NCBI GenBank assembly: GCA_021774915.1
Contig: JAJFIO010000136.1
Coordinates: forward strand, 1-38,773
DNA: 38,773 nucleotides
DNA from: Alphaproteobacteria bacterium
Lineage (GTDB): Bacteria > Pseudomonadota > Alphaproteobacteria > SMXP01
Direction of reading: 5' to 3'
Below the pieces are notes generated by a model, which was given only the letters and a program-made list of their open reading frames with translations, ran no database searches and had not been told where the DNA came from. Shown here one piece after another: positions 8,744-16,455 of the stretch. Within the stretch, counting starts at the first letter, position 1. Every line of letters starts with the position of its first letter. Made by a program: the position numbers and the translations under genes.

Positions 8744-9760
8744 CTAGTTAAATCTTTCGGCATAGCGGTCAATCGCGGACATGTGTTCGCACTTATCCTT
8801 ATCGTTCAAAAAAGATCCGGCAAAACTATTCTTGGCCAAGGTCACCAATTGAGCGCGACCAAGAGACAAGGCTTGCGCAACCGCCAGGTAATTATCGTTG
8901 ATATAGCCACCAAAATAAGCAGGGTCATCCGAGTTAATCGTGGCGCACAAGCCAAGATCCAGCATCCGGCGCAAAGGGTGATCGCCCAAGTTTTTCACGA
9001 CGCAGAGTTTCAAGTTGGACAGAGGACAAACCGTCAAGGTTATCTGCTCCCGGACAAGCCGCGCCGTCAATGCCTCATCCTCCAAAGCCCGGTTGCCATG
9101 ATCAATGCGGTCAACATGAAGAATATCGAGCGCATCCCAAACATAAGCGGCCGGTCCCTCCTCCCCCGCATGAGCCACGAGGCGTAAACCCTTATCTTTT
9201 GCCGCTTTAAAAACTTTTTCAAATTTAGCTGGAGGATTTCCCATTTCAGACGAATCAAGACCAACACCACCAAAAAACTCCAGATACGGCTCCGCACTTT
9301 CCAGCATTTCAAAAGCAGCCTCTTCAGAAAGGTGCCGCAGGAAACAAGGTATAAGTTTGGAAGTTATCCCCAGATCACCTTGCGCTTTCTTAAGCGCCCC
9401 GGTGATCCCCCCGATGACTGAACCAAAATCAATACCCCGGTCGGTATGTGTCTGCGGATCAAAAAATACTTCCACATGAGCCACGCTATCGCGATGAACG
9501 CGTTTCATATAGGCCATCGTCAGATCAAAAAAATCCTGCTCGGAGACCAACACGTTGGCGCCCTGATAATAGATGTCGAGAAAATCCTGAAGGTTACCGA
9601 AGTTATAGGCGGCGCTAATTTCTTCGACGTCGGCGAACGGAATGTCAACTTGGTTTCTCTTGGCCAAGGCAAACATCAACTCAGGCTCCAAGCTGCCTTC
9701 CAGATGGAGATGCAACTCGGCTTTCGGCAGACCTGAAATGAAGGTTCTTAGATCGTCCAT
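8744..9760 (-). CDS. Adenine deaminase, adenosine-deaminase-like (Aah1/ADE type)
   Basis: Converts adenine to hypoxanthine plus ammonia. The metal-dependent deaminase motifs are ELHLHLEGSLEP, VAHAGEEGP, RIDHGNRA and INSDDPAYFGG. The signature stretches FFDPQTHTDRG, VGLDSSEMGNPP and CPLSNLKLCVV are those of the adenine deaminase branch of the adenosine deaminase superfamily rather than true adenosine deaminases. The track ORF begins at TTG 9775, but ATG 9760 has GAGGA five bases upstream and is preferred (338 residues). It is the first gene of the ade-trpF-like-LOG operon, just downstream of the receptor's terminator. AMP nucleosidase in the same cluster supplies adenine, which supports the adenine assignment. 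Confidence 0.9.
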   Translation of the reverse strand: MDDLRTFISGLPKAELHLHLEGSLEPELMFALAKRNQVDIPFADVEEISAAYNFGNLQDFLDIYYQGANVLVSEQDFFDLTMAYMKRVHRDSVAHVEVFFDPQTHTDRGIDFGSVIGGITGALKKAQGDLGITSKLIPCFLRHLSEEAAFEMLESAEPYLEFFGGVGLDSSEMGNPPAKFEKVFKAAKDKGLRLVAHAGEEGPAAYVWDALDILHVDRIDHGNRALEDEALTARLVREQITLTVCPLSNLKLCVVKNLGDHPLRRMLDLGLCATINSDDPAYFGGYINDNYLAVAQALSLGRAQLVTLAKNSFAGSFLNDKDKCEHMSAIDRYAERFN

Positions 9761-9792
9761 GGCATTCCTCGTCAAAACTGATGGCTCATTAT

Positions 9793-9822
9793 AAAAAGGC
9801 CCGGCATTGAGTGCCGGGCCTT
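9793..9822 (-). terminator. Rho-independent terminator of the TonB-dependent receptor gene
   Basis: A perfect 11-bp stem (AAGGCCCGGCA / TGCCGGGCCTT) with a 5-nt loop. Read on the minus strand it is followed by TTTTTAT. It lies 43 bp after the receptor stop and before the adenine deaminase start, so it separates those two transcription units. Confidence 0.9.
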
Positions 9823-9865
9823 CCTTGGACTTTACGATAGTCCGGTTACACTTAACGGCAGTCGA

Positions 9866-12136
9866 TTAAAACCGTGTGATCGCCTCAACGCCCCAGAACG
9901 GCGGGTCATTGACAAAGCCTGTCAGATTATTGAAATCGATGGCGCCGGTGGCCGATTCATCATTGGTGATGTTCCGGCCAAAAGCGGCGATTTCATACTG
10001 ACCATCATTGGCGACATAACCGACACGGACGCCGCCTTCCAGCATCATCTCATCATTGAATTCAACCGAATCATAGAGGAAGAAGCTGACTTCACTGCGA
10101 TAGGCCCAATCAGTATAGACATAAAGTTCACCATTAGCGCCAAACGGCACACCATAACGAGCTGTCACGTTTGCGATCCATTTGGGCGCTTGTGGCAACT
10201 GATTGCCGTCAATGAAGGCATTGCCGGAGCCATCAACCGGATCCAAAACCGTACAGGGCGTTATCGGAGAACCGCAAGGCTGAACGGTCAGATTTGGGTC
10301 GTCGATTTCCGTATGATTGTAGCTCACACCCGTTGTGATGAAAAGATTATCATTGGGCGCAAACTCGGCGTCCAGTTCAAAACCATACCCCGTCGTTTCA
10401 TCGGCGTTGAGGAGCGTGTTGAAATTCCCAGCTCCACCAACGGCGGTGATTTGCTGATCGTCAATCGTGTAATAGAAGCCAGATGCATTAATCCGCGCCC
10501 GGCCGTCGAACAGCAGTGATTTAATACCGCCCTCAAATGACAGAACCGTTTCTGTCTTAGCTACACTGATGGCGTCATTAGGGCTTAATGCTCCAGGAAT
10601 AGAAAAGAAGGCAATACGGCCCTGCACGCTTGGCGCGCGGAAACCCCGTGCAATACGTCCATACACATTGACGTCATCATTCACAGCGTAAGTGGCACTC
10701 ACATCCCAGGAGACCACTTCATCGTCCGGGCTCACTGAGGCGGGTGTAAAGACACCGCCAAAGCCCAAAAACCCGGGCCGCGTATCAACAGTCCGTGAGG
10801 CGCTGAAGTCTTTTTCATCGCTTGAGAACCGAACACCGCCTGTCACGTTGAGTTGATCGGTAATCTCAACATCCGCCGATCCAAATATGGCCCAGGCCGT
10901 GGTTTCTTGTGTCTGCACCGCGATAGCGACCGGCGTCGCATTATTGGCGCCAAAGTCCAGGGTCTCTGCATCAAGATCTTCATTAAAGAAGAACGCACCG
11001 ATCTGAAAATCGAACCGGCCCCATTCATTGGTGGTCAAACGAACTTCCTGAGTGATTTGCTCGAGGCTGGGAATGTTATCCTGGGTTGTTGTGGCGAAGG
11101 GAATAAGGCCCGGCCCCGTAGGGAAAACGCCACCGAACACATCGCCGAACCCGCCATCGATATCACCCCTGGTGAAGATCTCGGCATTTTCGTAGCCGGT
11201 GATAGAGGTCAGCGTCACCGAACCGGTATCATATTCAAGTTTAAGCGAACCGCCGATTTCATTAACGTCCTGGGTATTGGATCCATCTTGGGAGACTTTA
11301 TCCCGTTTGAACCCTGGGCGAATATTATTGGTTCCGGGCGTGAACAGATTGCCCCGAAAGACCCGCGCCGTACCATCGAGTTTTCGCCCATGGACATTCA
11401 ACAGCGCACTGAAATCCTCATTCGGTTCAAAGAGAAGTTGGCCCCGTCCGGCGAATTCATCAAATCCGCCCAGAGCATCGTTTTGCCCGGTAAAGGTATT
11501 GTCAATCCAGTCATCGCGGTGTTGAAACATCACCGAAACGCGGGCTGACAAGACATCGCTAATCGGGCCGCCAAAAGCGCCTTCCGCATTCACGGAATTA
11601 AAACGTCCATAGGAAATCTTGCCATAGCCTTCTGATTCCTGTGAAGGTTTCTTGGAATCAAACTTTATCAGCCCGGCCGGTGTGTTCCGTCCAAAGAGCG
11701 TCCCCTGAGGCCCGCGTAGAACCTCGATCTTGTCAAGGTCAAAAACAGGGAAGCCTTTCAGGATTGGACTTTCCAGAACCACATCATCATAAACCAGAGA
11801 AACGGGCTGAGATGCGTTCAAATCAAAATCAGTGTTCCCTAACCCACGAATATAGAAACGTGGGAAGGTGCGGCCAAATGACGATTCAATATAGAGGCTT
11901 GGCACCCGCGCTCTTAAGAACCGAATGTCCGCACCGCCGGAGGAGAGAATATCAATCTTGTCGCCGGTCAAAGCCGTGACCGACAGCGGAACCTTTTGGA
12001 TGTTCTCCGCGCGCTTTTGCGCCGTCACGATAATCTCATCAAGCGCCGCTTGAGCCACAGTGCTCGTCGCCAGTAAGGCCACCGCGCTGCAACAGCCCAG
12101 CAACACCCGTGATCTGAATTCTTTACAAATGTTCAT
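9866..12136 (-). CDS. TonB-dependent outer-membrane receptor
   Basis: 756 residues. The signal peptide is about 30 residues, ending at VAQA. A TonB box (LDEIIVTAQKR) follows directly, then the plug domain with YIRGLGNTDFD, VYDDVVL and the plug-end motif IEVLRGPQGTLFGRNTPAG, then a C-terminal beta-barrel ending in aromatic F (ITRF). GAGGGGG lies eight bases before the ATG. It is monocistronic, bounded by the terminator at 9793-9822 and about 400 bp of upstream non-coding DNA. Its barrel resembles the broad family of receptors for carbohydrates and other nutrients in alphaproteobacteria. Inside a purine cluster, nucleosides, purines or nucleic-acid fragments are plausible ligands. That is an inference; siderophore uptake cannot be excluded. 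Confidence 0.93.
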   Translation of the reverse strand: MNICKEFRSRVLLGCCSAVALLATSTVAQAALDEIIVTAQKRAENIQKVPLSVTALTGDKIDILSSGGADIRFLRARVPSLYIESSFGRTFPRFYIRGLGNTDFDLNASQPVSLVYDDVVLESPILKGFPVFDLDKIEVLRGPQGTLFGRNTPAGLIKFDSKKPSQESEGYGKISYGRFNSVNAEGAFGGPISDVLSARVSVMFQHRDDWIDNTFTGQNDALGGFDEFAGRGQLLFEPNEDFSALLNVHGRKLDGTARVFRGNLFTPGTNNIRPGFKRDKVSQDGSNTQDVNEIGGSLKLEYDTGSVTLTSITGYENAEIFTRGDIDGGFGDVFGGVFPTGPGLIPFATTTQDNIPSLEQITQEVRLTTNEWGRFDFQIGAFFFNEDLDAETLDFGANNATPVAIAVQTQETTAWAIFGSADVEITDQLNVTGGVRFSSDEKDFSASRTVDTRPGFLGFGGVFTPASVSPDDEVVSWDVSATYAVNDDVNVYGRIARGFRAPSVQGRIAFFSIPGALSPNDAISVAKTETVLSFEGGIKSLLFDGRARINASGFYYTIDDQQITAVGGAGNFNTLLNADETTGYGFELDAEFAPNDNLFITTGVSYNHTEIDDPNLTVQPCGSPITPCTVLDPVDGSGNAFIDGNQLPQAPKWIANVTARYGVPFGANGELYVYTDWAYRSEVSFFLYDSVEFNDEMMLEGGVRVGYVANDGQYEIAAFGRNITNDESATGAIDFNNLTGFVNDPPFWGVEAITRF

Positions 12137-12219
12137 TTTGAAACCCCCTCTTGAACGCCCAATTCCCTAGCGATTTTTTGCAAACCTTCAGAAATTGTCT
12201 GATTTGTCCGGTAACTGCG

Positions 12220-12235
12220 TTACAATTAATTGTAA
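12220..12235. promoter_or_regulatory. Perfect 16-bp palindrome upstream of TonB receptor
   Basis: TTACAATTAATTGTAA is fully self-complementary. It lies about 85 bp upstream of the receptor start codon, where an operator is expected. On the minus strand, TTGTCG followed 17 bp later by TGTAAC could be a weak sigma70-like promoter overlapping it. The binding protein is unknown. Confidence 0.4.
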
Positions 12236-12263
12236 TTTGTTCGACAATAAAGCTTATACATTT

Positions 12264-12278
12264 TTGACAGTTCGTCAA
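12264..12278. promoter_or_regulatory. Inverted repeat TTGAC-N5-GTCAA upstream of TonB receptor
   Basis: Five-base perfect arms around AGTTC, about 130 bp upstream of the receptor start. Its minus-strand half TTGACG could be a -35 element. It is a possible operator; the function is unproved. Confidence 0.3.
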
Positions 12279-12389
12279 TTAACCCTGCAAAAGCTTAAAT
12301 CCTTAGGCAGACTAGGCGTGAACCCGCCATTTGTGAAGCTAAGAATAAGAGCGGAACACCCCGTCTCTCGATTAGCCTCACATTACTTT

Positions 12390-12447
12390 AAGTGATTGAA
12401 ACCATAGGAAAAATAAGTCTTCTTTTCTATAGTTTCCACAATCGCTT
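12390..12447. repeat. Long imperfect inverted repeat downstream of adenosine deaminase
   Basis: AAGTGATTG..AAACCATAGGAAAA pairs with TTTTCTATAG..TTTCCACAATCGCTT around a loop of about ten bases. There is one G-T pair, one mismatch and small bulges. It begins about 90 bp beyond the adenosine deaminase stop, so it may be that gene's terminator or an RNA-processing hairpin. A degenerate mobile repeat is an alternative. Confidence 0.4.
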
Positions 12448-12539
12448 CCAGTTTAAGGGACTGTTTCGCCTCAAATGTGTGCCAAATATACAACGCAAAG
12501 CCAACATGCTTGTTGCGATCACACGCCGTAGAAGATCGC

Positions 12540-13568
12540 TTATGATTCGGCGCAGGTTGCAGCACGCTCCCAAATATCCATGTCCCGCAAAATGTCCTTT
12601 TTGATGTCTTCATCACAAAAGGCTGCGGTCATGGCATTTCTGCTGATCTGGAGCATGTCTTCCGGGCTCAGACCATGAGTGGCAGCCACGGACGCGTATT
12701 CCGCCCCGATATCCGTTCGGAAAAAGGGTGGATCATCCGTGCTGATGGTCACATTCAGACCGGAACGGAAATATGCCCCGATGGGATGTTCTGCGATGGA
12801 AGCCACTACATTCATGCAAACGTTCGAACTGGGGCACAATTCCAGTGCCAAACCTCGGTCAGCCAATTCATGCACCAGGTCAGGGTCTTCGTGCACCCGA
12901 ACGCCATGGCCGATACGCGCCACATCCAATTCATCCACCATGCCGCGAACGCTCTCCGGGCCCATCAACTCTCCGGCATGGGCCGTTAGGTGCAAGCCCG
13001 CGCCTTTGGCAATCTGAAAAACACCGGCGAAATCACGCGGTGTGCCATACGCTTCATCCCCGGCCATGCCAAACCCCACCACCATGGGGTGCGGGTGTGA
13101 AGCGGCCAGTCGGGCCACCTGCTCAGCCTGTTTAACTCCATAATGGCGCACGCAGGTTAAAATCAACCGGCCGATCACACCGCATTCTGCTTCAACTTGG
13201 GCCAACGCCTCACCAATCGCATCGAGCAATGTGGGATAGGAAATCCCGTGTTGTGCGGCATGTGCGGGCGATATGAACATTTCTCCATACCGCAAACCCT
13301 GCGCTGCAGCATCACGGTAATAGGCGCGGGTGATATCAAAATAATCTTCCGGCGTCTGAACCGCCGCGCTCATTGCATCATAAACTTTCAGAAAAGACGC
13401 AAACGAATCCCATATATAGTTCCCATCGGGATCAATCACAGCAGATAAATCAATGCCATGACGCACGGCTAGTCTTTGTGCAAGCATTGGAGAAACCGTA
13501 CCTTCTATATGGCAATGAAGCTCAACCAATGGCATCATGCCAGGCAAAGAATTTGTCGGTTCCGACAT
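12540..13568 (-). CDS. add: Adenosine deaminase
   Basis: Deaminates (deoxy)adenosine to (deoxy)inosine. Of its 342 residues the metal and catalytic motifs are clear: VELHCHIEGTVSP, LTAHAGELMGPES (catalytic Glu), RIGHGVR and STDDPPFF. It differs clearly from the other deaminase at 8744-9760: it lacks FDPQTHTD and has MFISPAH in that position, as in adenosine-type enzymes. The ATG at 13568 follows GGGTGAGA at good spacing. It is transcribed divergently from the PhyH gene, with palindromes between them. Adenosine is the inferred main substrate; a related 6-aminopurine nucleoside is possible. Confidence 0.88.
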   Translation of the reverse strand: MSEPTNSLPGMMPLVELHCHIEGTVSPMLAQRLAVRHGIDLSAVIDPDGNYIWDSFASFLKVYDAMSAAVQTPEDYFDITRAYYRDAAAQGLRYGEMFISPAHAAQHGISYPTLLDAIGEALAQVEAECGVIGRLILTCVRHYGVKQAEQVARLAASHPHPMVVGFGMAGDEAYGTPRDFAGVFQIAKGAGLHLTAHAGELMGPESVRGMVDELDVARIGHGVRVHEDPDLVHELADRGLALELCPSSNVCMNVVASIAEHPIGAYFRSGLNVTISTDDPPFFRTDIGAEYASVAATHGLSPEDMLQISRNAMTAAFCDEDIKKDILRDMDIWERAATCAES

Positions 13569-13641
13569 TTTTTCTCACCCTTAAGAAATAATTGAAATGT
13601 TGATGAGTTGAGACCCAAGCATTGGCATATCAAAGGCTAAA

Positions 13642-13666
13642 CGGCAAGCCATGAGGTGTCTTGCCG
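13642..13666. promoter_or_regulatory. Inverted repeat between add and PhyH genes
   Basis: CGGCAAG-N11-CTTGCCG, perfect 7-bp arms, in the divergent intergenic region. There is no T-run on either side, so an operator or mRNA leader hairpin is more likely than a terminator. Confidence 0.35.
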
Positions 13667-13684
13667 CTCGGTTGATTGCATGCG

Positions 13685-13698
13685 TGAACATTAGTTCA
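13685..13698. promoter_or_regulatory. Palindrome TGAAC-ATTA-GTTCA between add and PhyH genes
   Basis: Perfect 5-bp arms, extended by an imperfect outer ATGC/GCAT pair (GCATGCGTGAAC...GTTCATTGCATT). It lies about 60 bp upstream of the PhyH start and 120 bp upstream of add. It is a candidate operator for a shared regulator. Confidence 0.4.
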
Positions 13699-13755
13699 TT
13701 GCATTCGCCCCAAAAGATATTTGCATAACCAAGTGCGGCAGATCAGAATAGATCG

Positions 13756-14625
13756 ATGGATTGTATTCAGAATTTACCAGAGCAGACAAACATCATGCCA
13801 CTCATACCCCACCCCAAGAACGCTCATTTTCGTTGGAAAGACAGGCCCACAAAGTCTCTTCGACTCTTGAAGGCCGCTCAAATTGACGCTTTCAATACCA
13901 ACGGGTTCTGTCTGCTTGAAAATGTGATTGCTACAGAAACCCTCTCAAAGCTGATACCAGAAGCCGATCGCGCGGAGAGCGCCATGACATCCTCCACAAT
14001 CACTCTGGAAGACCAACAGACATATGTTTATGACGCCACGGAAATGTCGTTCGCTGTAAATCTAGTCAAGCAATCTAAAATCGTTCGAGATTTTATTGGG
14101 AGCACCCTGTTTCAAGACATCACCCATGACTTGTTAGGGGACAGCATCCGGCTCTATTGGGATCAGGCCGTTTATAAAAAATCAAGATCCGGCGGGCTTT
14201 TTCCCTGGCACCAGGACAACGGATATACGTTCACCGAGCCTCAATGCTATCTGACATGCTGGATCCCCCTGAATGAGGCAAATGTGGAAAACGGGTGTCC
14301 CTGGGTCATTCCCAAACTTCACAGCAAGGGGACATTACTCCACGAAAACTCCGAAAGGGGTCTGGAAGTGAAGGGCGTAGAAACTTGTGATGAAGTTAAA
14401 AGCGCGCAAGCCTGCCCGGCCAAAGCGGGAGATATTATTATCTTCTCCTCCCTCACGCCCCATAAGACCGGACCGAACGTGTCCGATGCGACGCGTAAAG
14501 CCCTGATAGTTCAATTCATAGAGGACGGAACCAACCTCATTGCTAAAGACGGATCTGTACGCCCTCAGAACGATCCACTTCTCAATATGATGGTCTTGCA
14601 AAACGGTCGCCCACCCGCTTCTTAA
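13756..14625 (+). CDS. PhyH-family Fe(II)/2-oxoglutarate dioxygenase
   Basis: 289 residues with the phytanoyl-CoA-dioxygenase-like jelly roll. The iron triad is visible as FPWHQDNGY (His, Asp) and LTPHKTGPN (distal His), followed by the 2-oxoglutarate-binding Arg in ATRKALIVQF. CYLTCWIPLNEANVENGC and WVIPKLHSKG are typical of the family. It is a single plus-strand gene between divergent add and convergent guaD, ending 7 bp from guaD. The start ATG 13756 has no good ribosome site; ATG 13795 is an alternative. PhyH enzymes hydroxylate many small molecules, so the substrate is unknown; a purine-related compound is suggested only by the neighbours. Confidence 0.85.
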   Translation: MDCIQNLPEQTNIMPLIPHPKNAHFRWKDRPTKSLRLLKAAQIDAFNTNGFCLLENVIATETLSKLIPEADRAESAMTSSTITLEDQQTYVYDATEMSFAVNLVKQSKIVRDFIGSTLFQDITHDLLGDSIRLYWDQAVYKKSRSGGLFPWHQDNGYTFTEPQCYLTCWIPLNEANVENGCPWVIPKLHSKGTLLHENSERGLEVKGVETCDEVKSAQACPAKAGDIIIFSSLTPHKTGPNVSDATRKALIVQFIEDGTNLIAKDGSVRPQNDPLLNMMVLQNGRPPAS

Positions 14626-14632
14626 GCCGCGC

Positions 14633-15934
14633 TCACCACCGTGAGTAAGCCGGTTCACCCGCCAGGTACGTGCGTCGCACCACACGATCATCCCCCAACA
14701 TGCTCAAAACGAAGAGGCGCTCTTCTAAACTCCTGCACTGTTTCAAGCGACGCGCCAGCAACGGGCTTGCTTTAAGGTCCAGAACGATAAAATCCGCTTC
14801 CTTACCGGACTCAAAGTTTCCAACCTTTCCTGCCAACCCAAGCAACTCAGCGCCCCCCAATGTGGCCAAGTAAAAGGACGTCAACGCATCAAGATAATTG
14901 CCCTGCAATTGGCACACTTTATAAGCCTCATTCATCGTCTGAAATAAAGAAAAACTTGTGCCGCCGCCAATATCCGTACCAAGCCCGACCTTGATCCCAT
15001 GTTTTTTCACACGATGAAATTCGAACAAACCGCTGCCCAAAAACAGATTGCTTGTTGGGCAGAACGCCAAACCGGCTCGGGCGTGGGATAGGCGCACCAA
15101 TTCATTCTCGCTTAAGTGAATTCCGTGGGCAAAGACTGACCTGTTCGTCAACAAGCCGCAACTTTCATATACACCCAAATAATCACGGGCTTGAGGGAAA
15201 AGTTCCTTCACCAATTTGAGTTCATCTTCATTCTCGGAAAGATGTGTATGGAGAATGACATCCTCAAACTCATTCAGAAGATTTCCGGCCATGCGCAATT
15301 GCTGATCGGAACAGGTGAAGGCAAACCGGGGGGTAATGGCGTATTGAAGCCGCCCTTTATGGTGCCATTTTTGAATCAGTGATTTACTTTCCCGATAACC
15401 GATCTCCGGTGTATCGCATAGATGCGCGGGCGCGTTGCGATCCATCAACACTTTGCCGCCGATGATGCGCATATTGCGCGCCAGGGCTTCCTCAAAAAGC
15501 GCATCTACAGACGTCGCATGCATCGATCCGAAAACAAGCGCCGATGTGGTGCCATTGCGCAAGAGCTCTTCCAGAAAAAAGCGCGCGCACTCTCGGCCAT
15601 GGGGTTTATCTTCAAAAGCGGCTTCCGCCGGGAAGGTATAATCATTGAGCCAGTCCATGAGCTGATCACCGGGCGAGGCAATAACGTCCACCTGCGGATA
15701 ATGAATATGACTATCCACAAAGCCGGGGATAATCATCGCATCTGCAAATATCGTGATCTCAATACCCGATGGCAAGCTGGCTTCAAGCTCAGCCCGCGGT
15801 CCGGCACGAAGAACCATACCATCCTCCACGATCAACAAACCATCTTCATAAAACCCATGCGCCACATCAGGCCCCATGGCGGACGGATCGCCCAACATAT
15901 GGAAGACATCGGCGTTATAGGCTGCAATCGTCAT
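14633..15934 (-). CDS. guaD: Guanine deaminase
   Basis: Converts guanine to xanthine plus ammonia. It is an amidohydrolase-superfamily enzyme of 433 residues. The zinc ligands are in GFVDSHIHYPQ, HTHLSEN and FAHGIHLSENE, with the Asp in GLGTDIGGGTSFSL; LNDYTFPAE and NGTTSALVFG are typical of GuaD. It is the last gene of the uraH-xdh-puuD-allA-guaD operon. Its ATG overlaps the allA stop by four bases (ATGA), so translation is probably coupled. Its product xanthine is the substrate of the xanthine dehydrogenase in the same operon. Confidence 0.95.
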   Translation of the reverse strand: MTIAAYNADVFHMLGDPSAMGPDVAHGFYEDGLLIVEDGMVLRAGPRAELEASLPSGIEITIFADAMIIPGFVDSHIHYPQVDVIASPGDQLMDWLNDYTFPAEAAFEDKPHGRECARFFLEELLRNGTTSALVFGSMHATSVDALFEEALARNMRIIGGKVLMDRNAPAHLCDTPEIGYRESKSLIQKWHHKGRLQYAITPRFAFTCSDQQLRMAGNLLNEFEDVILHTHLSENEDELKLVKELFPQARDYLGVYESCGLLTNRSVFAHGIHLSENELVRLSHARAGLAFCPTSNLFLGSGLFEFHRVKKHGIKVGLGTDIGGGTSFSLFQTMNEAYKVCQLQGNYLDALTSFYLATLGGAELLGLAGKVGNFESGKEADFIVLDLKASPLLARRLKQCRSLEERLFVLSMLGDDRVVRRTYLAGEPAYSRW

Positions 15935-16455
15935 GCCTTTTGTCTCTCGGGAGGCAAACCGCTCTCATCAATCTCGATGCACTGGTCCGGGGTCAACTTA
16001 ACTTCCTCAAGATTGTCTCCCGGCCCTTTGCGGTCGATCACCAGAAAATCGCTGTCCCCGCCTAGCGCCAAAGAAAAATGATGCCAGACACCCGGCCTGT
16101 AATTTACACCCTGATCGGGGCCCGCCACAAAGATCTTTATATCAGAAGGAAAAGGCGCTTTCGCTGCGACCACAACCAGATACGGTCGAGGGCTCAGCGG
16201 ATAAAACGCCTGGCTGGAAAGAGGATGCCGCTCCATCAAACGGACGATGAGCGGACGCTTCAAAGGCTTCGTGCGGAAGAGACTGATCTGAGACCGCCCT
16301 TGCGGCTCCCCAATTTCGATATGAGCCAGATCATTGTAGCGCATGGTGTGGCCGTGATTGATGGCGAAGTGTTGCGCCGTTCCCGATGCTTCAATGACGT
16401 CACCGTAAGGCGTGAAGGCTTGCGCGGTCAGTGGCTGCGGCATGATGCATTTCAT
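15931..16455 (-). CDS. allA: Ureidoglycolate lyase
   Basis: Splits (S)-ureidoglycolate into glyoxylate and urea, the last step of this pathway. The 174 residues show the AllA pattern: AFTPYGDVIE near the N-terminus, INHGHTMRYNDL, LMERHPLSSQAFYPL, and the cupin strand VNYRPGVWHHFSLALG. It overlaps puuD upstream and guaD downstream by four bases each. An in-frame ATG at 16443 is an alternative start, but 16455 fits the overlap. Urea would leave the cell or need a urease, which is not in this window. Confidence 0.94.
   Translation of the reverse strand: MKCIMPQPLTAQAFTPYGDVIEASGTAQHFAINHGHTMRYNDLAHIEIGEPQGRSQISLFRTKPLKRPLIVRLMERHPLSSQAFYPLSPRPYLVVVAAKAPFPSDIKIFVAGPDQGVNYRPGVWHHFSLALGGDSDFLVIDRKGPGDNLEEVKLTPDQCIEIDESGLPPERQKA

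Larger units (their letters stand above)
12137..12539. other. Non-coding region between adenosine deaminase and the TonB receptor gene
   Basis: About 400 bp with no credible gene; the track ORFs here look like random frames. It holds the receptor's 5' region with two inverted repeats and, nearer the adenosine deaminase stop, a long imperfect inverted repeat. The DNA is AT-rich compared with its surroundings. Confidence 0.6.

Noticed and set aside
12383-12616. 77-aa ORF on the minus strand overlapping the end of add
   Set aside because: It overlaps the adenosine deaminase C-terminus in another frame, has no ribosome site and no recognisable domain.
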